This document shows positions 5,774-5,793 of a DNA stretch of 5,793 nt, in pieces. Source of the stretch: Phycisphaerales bacterium (lineage in GTDB: Bacteria; Planctomycetota; Phycisphaerae; Phycisphaerales; UBA1924). The stretch's first letter is position 1. The number at the start of each line of letters is the position of its first letter. The position numbers were made by a program, and so were the translations under genes. The stretch spans positions 1 to 5,793 of the forward strand of contig DOJA01000124.1 of NCBI GenBank assembly GCA_003511945.1, written 5' to 3'. The notes under the pieces are model-generated. The model was not told where the DNA came from, searched no databases, and saw only the letters and a list, made by a program, of their open reading frames with translations.

Positions 5774-5793
5774 GGTGGGACGGGCGGCCCGCC
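5774..5793. repeat. Palindromic intergenic repeat, copy 3, cut by window end
   Basis: The first 20 bases of the repeat unit recur here exactly, and the window ends inside the right arm of the palindrome. It begins 44 bases after copy 2 began, in the same orientation, separated by an 18-base C-rich spacer. The C-rich lead-in (CCCCTCCCCC) also resembles the bases before copy 1 (CCCCTCCCCT). Confidence 0.75.

Noticed and set aside
5730..5793. Start of a CRISPR array
   Set aside because: Only two units with an 18-base C-rich spacer, a third copy far away at 3167, a perfectly palindromic core and no cas genes; an extragenic palindrome fits better.
1..5793. A novel multi-gene defence or metabolic system
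   Set aside because: The genes belong to unrelated families, face different ways and lack shared spacing; no cassette logic is visible beyond the lone NYN gene.

Overview
This is a GC-rich bacterial chromosomal window. Its third codon positions are dominated by G and C, and its genes are single and mostly unrelated. The style suggests a planctomycete-type bacterium, possibly the Phycisphaerales. The grounds are the base composition, the weak or missing Shine-Dalgarno at one start, an Mrp-type ATPase without its usual CxxC motif, and a GC-rich palindromic repeat between genes. This placement is inference, because no rRNA or marker gene is present.

Layout from left to right. Positions 2-829 (+) hold the 3' part of a class I SAM-dependent methyltransferase whose start lies before the window. 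Positions 958-1884 (+) encode a lipoprotein with a beta-rich, DUF4097-like repeat region. Positions 1928-3124 (+) encode an M42-type metallo-aminopeptidase with all expected metal-site residues. A 151-base gap follows, carrying one copy of a 26-base palindromic repeat. Positions 3276-3722 (+) encode a small SRPBCC-fold protein. A 179-base gap follows, carrying paired hairpins and a strong intrinsic terminator that ends only 21 bases before the next gene. Positions 3902-4534 (+) encode a NYN/PIN-like nuclease-domain protein with codon use unlike its neighbours. Positions 4539-5678 (-) encode a full-length Mrp/ApbC/NBP35-family P-loop ATPase that converges on the NYN gene with four bases between the stop codons. 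The right edge (5679-5793) carries two more copies of the palindromic repeat, the last cut by the window end.

The genes do not form a recognisable pathway. The first four all point rightward with gaps of 128, 43 and 151 bases, so only the lipoprotein-peptidase pair is close enough to suggest co-transcription. I found no defence system, CRISPR array, tRNA, rRNA or transposase. The points most worth a second look are the missing iron-sulfur cysteines in the Mrp protein, the terminator or attenuator-like leader in front of the compositionally distinct NYN gene, and the palindromic repeat family.
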